Of a DNA stretch of 46,176 nt, positions 43,754-46,176 are shown in pieces. Below the pieces are notes generated by a model. It was not told the DNA's origin and made no database searches. It saw only the letters and a list, made by a program, of their open reading frames with translations. A program made the translations under genes and the position numbers. Numbering within the stretch: position 1 is the first letter of the stretch; each line of letters opens with the position of its first letter. The stretch comes from Ileibacterium valens. Its GTDB lineage: Bacteria > Bacillota_I > Bacilli_A > Erysipelotrichales > Erysipelotrichaceae. The stretch is taken from NCBI RefSeq assembly GCF_001945525.1, contig NZ_MPJW01000199.1, forward strand, positions 1 to 46,176. The letters run 5' to 3'.

Positions 43754-45625
43754 ATGAATTCAGACGGTACATCGAAGAAGTTTTTACTCATCCGTATTCT
43801 GATCTGTATTTTGTTATGCATTGTAACCGTGCTTTTTGTCGGTCAGATTAATGCTCTGAATATTCTGAGTCAGAATTATATGCTGATTCTGATCGCCGCT
43901 GCTGCCATACTCTGCGGTCTGGTCTCGGTGCTTGTTTTATTTGCGGCAAAAAAGACAGGAACCCAGATCGCCTGTTCTGTTCTGGCGGTGGCTTTAGCAG
44001 CGGGATGTGGATTTGGTTCTTTCTATGTAGCCAAGACCGGGAATATGCTTGGAGCCCTGACAGCAGCTCATTCAGGTAAGATTGCCAATGTCGTTCAGGT
44101 GTATGCCTTGAAAGATTCTGCAATCAAATCAGATAAAGATCTTGAGGATAAGAAAATCGGAGTCGTCAAAAATGTAAATGCAGTTGGAATAACCCATTTA
44201 CTGAATGATTTAAAGGATAAGGGAATTACAGTTAAGGAAGAACAATACGATAATTTTGGTCCGTTAGCAGATGCATTATACGATAAGGAAGTCAGTGCAA
44301 TCGCAATTAATCAGGTTCACGAGTCCAATATTACCCATTTAGCTAAATTCACAGATTTTAAAGATAAGGCAGAAGTGATTTATTCGTTTACTTACTATAC
44401 GAATGCGACATCTGCGGCTGATGCAGTAACCGATATTACTGAAGAACCATTTACAGTGTTAATTAATGGATCTGATTCACGCGGTGGGCTGGGTGATACT
44501 GACCGTTCAGATGTAAATATGCTTGCGGTGGTGAATCCAAAGACCCATGTTGTGCTTTTAGTTAGTATTCCCCGGGATGCTTATGTTAAGACATATTGCG
44601 ATCCTGAATATGACTGTCTGGAAGGACAGTACGATAAACTGACTCATACTGGAATTCATACTTACAATACAACCGCAAAAACCATTGAAGAGCTGATGGG
44701 AATTGATATCAACTATGTATTCCGGGCTAACTTTTCAGCTGTTGTCAGTATCGTAGACGCGTTAGGCGGAATTGATGTCAATGTAGCCCCTGGTTATGCT
44801 GTAGATTATTTCTATACCAACGATATGTTTGGAACCGAATATGGTGTTGAAGAGGGAGTCAATCATCTGAATGGGGAAGCTGCTCTATGTTATGCAAGAG
44901 AGCGATATGCCTATACTGAAGGTGACTTTCAAAGAATTAAAAACCAGCAGGAAGTTCTGACTCAGATTGCCAGGAAAGCAACCTCCCCAGAAGTTATTGC
45001 CAGATATCCCGCTTTGATTGATGCGATCGAAGGGAACTTCTGGACTGACGTTTCCCAGGATGAAATTTCTGAACTGATTCAGTTTCAGCTTGATCAGATG
45101 CCTCAATGGACATTTATCTCTTATTCTTTATCCGGAACACCAGACAATCGATATTGTGCTGAAGCTTACGGAAACGCTTCTGTAGTTATTCTTGATCAGA
45201 ATACGGTGAAGTTTGCAGATAAACTGATCAAAGCAGTTCAAAGTGGAGATTCTGGAAAAGAAATTACAGATATGATTGATACGTATGAAGCGCCGGCTCC
45301 AGACTATGGAGAAGCAGAAACTGAAGGCAATAATCAGGTTGATCCTGAATATTCAGCTGAGTACGAATATTATGAACCGGTCCAGGAACCAGTTTATAAT
45401 GAGCCCGTCTATAATGCGCCGGTTGTAGAAGCGCCGATTTATACTCCGCCGGTGGTTCCAGAAACGCCTGCTCCTGAACCAGACCCAGTTCCTGAACCAA
45501 CGCCTGAACCTGAGCCAGCCCCTGTTCCAGTTCCTGAACCAACGCCTGAACCGGAACCTGTTCCAGAACCTGCTCCTGAACCCTCTCAGGAACCGGCGGC
45601 TGTTACTCAACAACCGGCTGCCTGA
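43754..45625 (+). CDS. LCP family wall-glycan ligase, second copy, with proline-rich tail
   Basis: 623 residues, a paralogue of the LCP protein at 576. Three N-terminal membrane helices (about 12-32, 37-58, 68-88) precede a binding-protein-like domain (about 110-220) with SDKDLEDKKIGVVKN, LLNDLKDKGITV and DALYDKEVSAIAINQ. The LCP domain has DRSDVNML (R251, D253), SIPRDAY (R274, D275), DKLTH, IVDALGGIDVNV and YARERYAYTEGDFQRIKNQQ-type residues. A cysteine pair five residues apart precedes DKLTH. The C-terminal ~75 residues are Tyr/Pro/Glu-rich with repeated VPEPTPEPEP blocks, suited to span or bind the wall. GTGAGGA precedes the ATG. Confidence 0.92.
   Translation: MNSDGTSKKFLLIRILICILLCIVTVLFVGQINALNILSQNYMLILIAAAAILCGLVSVLVLFAAKKTGTQIACSVLAVALAAGCGFGSFYVAKTGNMLGALTAAHSGKIANVVQVYALKDSAIKSDKDLEDKKIGVVKNVNAVGITHLLNDLKDKGITVKEEQYDNFGPLADALYDKEVSAIAINQVHESNITHLAKFTDFKDKAEVIYSFTYYTNATSAADAVTDITEEPFTVLINGSDSRGGLGDTDRSDVNMLAVVNPKTHVVLLVSIPRDAYVKTYCDPEYDCLEGQYDKLTHTGIHTYNTTAKTIEELMGIDINYVFRANFSAVVSIVDALGGIDVNVAPGYAVDYFYTNDMFGTEYGVEEGVNHLNGEAALCYARERYAYTEGDFQRIKNQQEVLTQIARKATSPEVIARYPALIDAIEGNFWTDVSQDEISELIQFQLDQMPQWTFISYSLSGTPDNRYCAEAYGNASVVILDQNTVKFADKLIKAVQSGDSGKEITDMIDTYEAPAPDYGEAETEGNNQVDPEYSAEYEYYEPVQEPVYNEPVYNAPVVEAPIYTPPVVPETPAPEPDPVPEPTPEPEPAPVPVPEPTPEPEPVPEPAPEPSQEPAAVTQQPAA
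45485..45552 (+). repeat. 26-bp direct repeat in the LCP proline-rich tail
   Basis: Two perfect 26-bp copies (45485-45510 and 45527-45552), period 42 bp, encode the repeated VPEPTPEP block. Such in-frame repeats can expand or shrink by slippage and so change the length of the extracellular tail. Confidence 0.85.
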
Positions 45626-45713
45626 AAATATAATTCGTACTTTACAAGATCAAATAAGTGTTTTGACTGGCTGATTTTGAGAGATGGCATGAAATTTTTG
45701 AATGAATAAAAGT

Positions 45714-45755
45714 AAAAAGTCTGACTGGCCCAAAGAAGCAAGTCAGACTTTTTCG
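45714..45755 (+). terminator. Rho-independent terminator after the second LCP gene
   Basis: AAAAAGTCTGACT (45714-45726) pairs over 13 bases with AGTCAGACTTTTT (45741-45753). It closes the glycan locus about 55 bp before the second IS66-type element. Confidence 0.88.
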
Positions 45756-45837
45756 TATCAGATTTCTACGCTTTCATGTCGGATACGCTTTGAAAGCTCA
45801 GACAGACAGTAACCTTTTGAAATTTGCACGGGCTTAG

Positions 45838-45885
45838 ATCCTCCGGTTCCAGTCGATATTCTGTATTCGACTAGAACTGGAGGAT
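45838..45885 (+). promoter_or_regulatory. Stem-loop covering the tnpA ribosome binding site
   Basis: A 19-bp arm (45838-45856) pairs with 45867-45885 at 17 of 19 positions around a ten-base loop. The GGAGG ribosome site of tnpA (45879-45883) lies inside the right arm, and the ATG is four bases beyond it. Transcripts reading in from outside would carry the full hairpin and hide the site. Transcripts starting inside the element could avoid it. Confidence 0.7.
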
Positions 45886-45888
45886 TTT

Positions 45889-46176
45889 ATGCATAATTAT
45901 CTGTTTTCCAAATCCCGTGAACTGAATCAGGAACAGTGGATGAACCTGGTTGATCAATACCAGGTGTCAGGTCTGACTCAGGCTGGCTTCTGCGTCCAAA
46001 ACGGCCTGGCTTTATCCACCTTCCAGTACTGGCGAAGAAAAGCTGCCGCCGTATCGCCTGCTTCAGCGGCTCTTGAATTCGTAGAAATTGACAGGACGGT
46101 CTTCCTGGATTTGGAAGGATCAGACGAGAGTCCAAAGCCGGTGATTGAAATCACTGACAGCGACCGAACGATCCGT
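45889..46176 (+). CDS. tnpA: IS66 family accessory protein TnpA, N-terminal part
   Basis: The first 96 residues of the IS66 TnpA-type (HTH) accessory protein, running off the window edge. NQEQWMNLVDQYQVSGLTQAGFC followed by LALSTFQYWRRK is the classic helix-turn-helix pattern of this family. The middle (EFVEIDRT) and later part is the variable region. It is needed with TnpB and TnpC for transposition. GGAGG precedes the ATG but is in a hairpin. Confidence 0.85.
   Translation, partial: MHNYLFSKSRELNQEQWMNLVDQYQVSGLTQAGFCVQNGLALSTFQYWRRKAAAVSPASAALEFVEIDRTVFLDLEGSDESPKPVIEITDSDRTIR

Larger units (their letters stand above)
45809..46176 (+). mobile_element. IS66-family element, 5' end only (truncated by window edge)
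   Basis: A terminal repeat starting GTAACC at 45809 resembles the right end of the first element (469, read inward). It is followed by a stem-loop and the tnpA gene. The rest lies outside the window. It has the same orientation as the fragment at 1-469, so the locus at 470-45808 is bracketed by directly oriented IS66 sequences. Confidence 0.75.

Noticed and set aside
45264-45613. Reverse-strand frames rich in Arg, Phe and Trp, or Leu, Gln and Glu
   Set aside because: They are mirror images of the repeated Pro-Glu codons of the LCP tail.

Overview
The window is a large surface-glycan biosynthesis locus from a low-to-moderate GC Gram-positive-type bacterium (Bacillota). The evidence is two LytR-CpsA-Psr (LCP) wall-polymer ligases, a lipobox lipoprotein, purine-rich ribosome binding sites, a TagGH/Wzm-Wzt-type exporter and a GacI/GacJ-like pair. 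An Erysipelotrichia-like host is a guess from overall style and cannot be proven here. Every recognised gene lies on the + strand. No tRNA, rRNA or CRISPR array was seen.

Layout. (1) 1-469: 3' end of an IS66-type element (TnpC C-terminus, then the right inverted repeat). (2) 496-2477: sigma-A promoter, first LCP gene and terminator. (3) 2542-10100: small membrane protein, GT4, WecE-like sugar aminotransferase, Wzx flippase 1, GT-C membrane enzyme, ABC exporter ATPase and permease, terminator. (4) 10153-17952: large two-domain GT2, three tandem GT2s, a DPM1-like GT plus DUF2304 pair, a MerR-methyltransferase fusion, terminator. (5) 18026-21655: rmlA, rmlC, rmlB and rmlD for dTDP-L-rhamnose, terminator. 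(6) 21871-34305: promoter with a dyad in its spacer, DUF4422 GT, Wzy-like polymerase, UDP-glucuronate 4-epimerase, three GT2s, EpsG-like polymerase, ATP-grasp ligase, large membrane protein, strong terminator. (7) 34307-35825: a decayed group II intron abutting that terminator, plus an unexplained small ORF. (8) 35986-42150: Wzx 2, a DUF616-type GT, a TupA-like ATP-grasp, a QueC-like PP-loop ATPase, a lipoprotein and glf. (9) 42195-45755: Wzx 3, second LCP gene, terminator. (10) 45809-46176: 5' end of a second IS66-type element in the same orientation as the first.

How the genes fit together. RmlABCD and the WecE-like enzyme share the dTDP-4-keto-6-deoxyglucose intermediate. They should give dTDP-rhamnose and a dTDP-4-amino-4,6-dideoxyhexose. 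The 4-epimerase and Glf should give UDP-galacturonate and UDP-galactofuranose. About a dozen glycosyltransferases build oligosaccharides on lipid carriers. These would be moved by the ABC exporter and/or three Wzx flippases, polymerised by Wzy/EpsG-type enzymes and attached to the wall by the two LCP proteins. Two ATP-grasp ligases and a PP-loop ATPase suggest an ATP-driven modification of the glycan, possibly amide bonding of amino acids to uronic acids. No UDP-glucose dehydrogenase, priming phosphoglycosyltransferase or sugar acetyltransferase is visible, so those steps must be encoded elsewhere or be absent.

The most interesting points are the DUF616/TupA/PP-loop cassette, a beta-sandwich-like module shared by the exporter ATPase and a large glycosyltransferase, the MerR-methyltransferase fusion, and a hairpin that hides the start of the IS66 tnpA gene.
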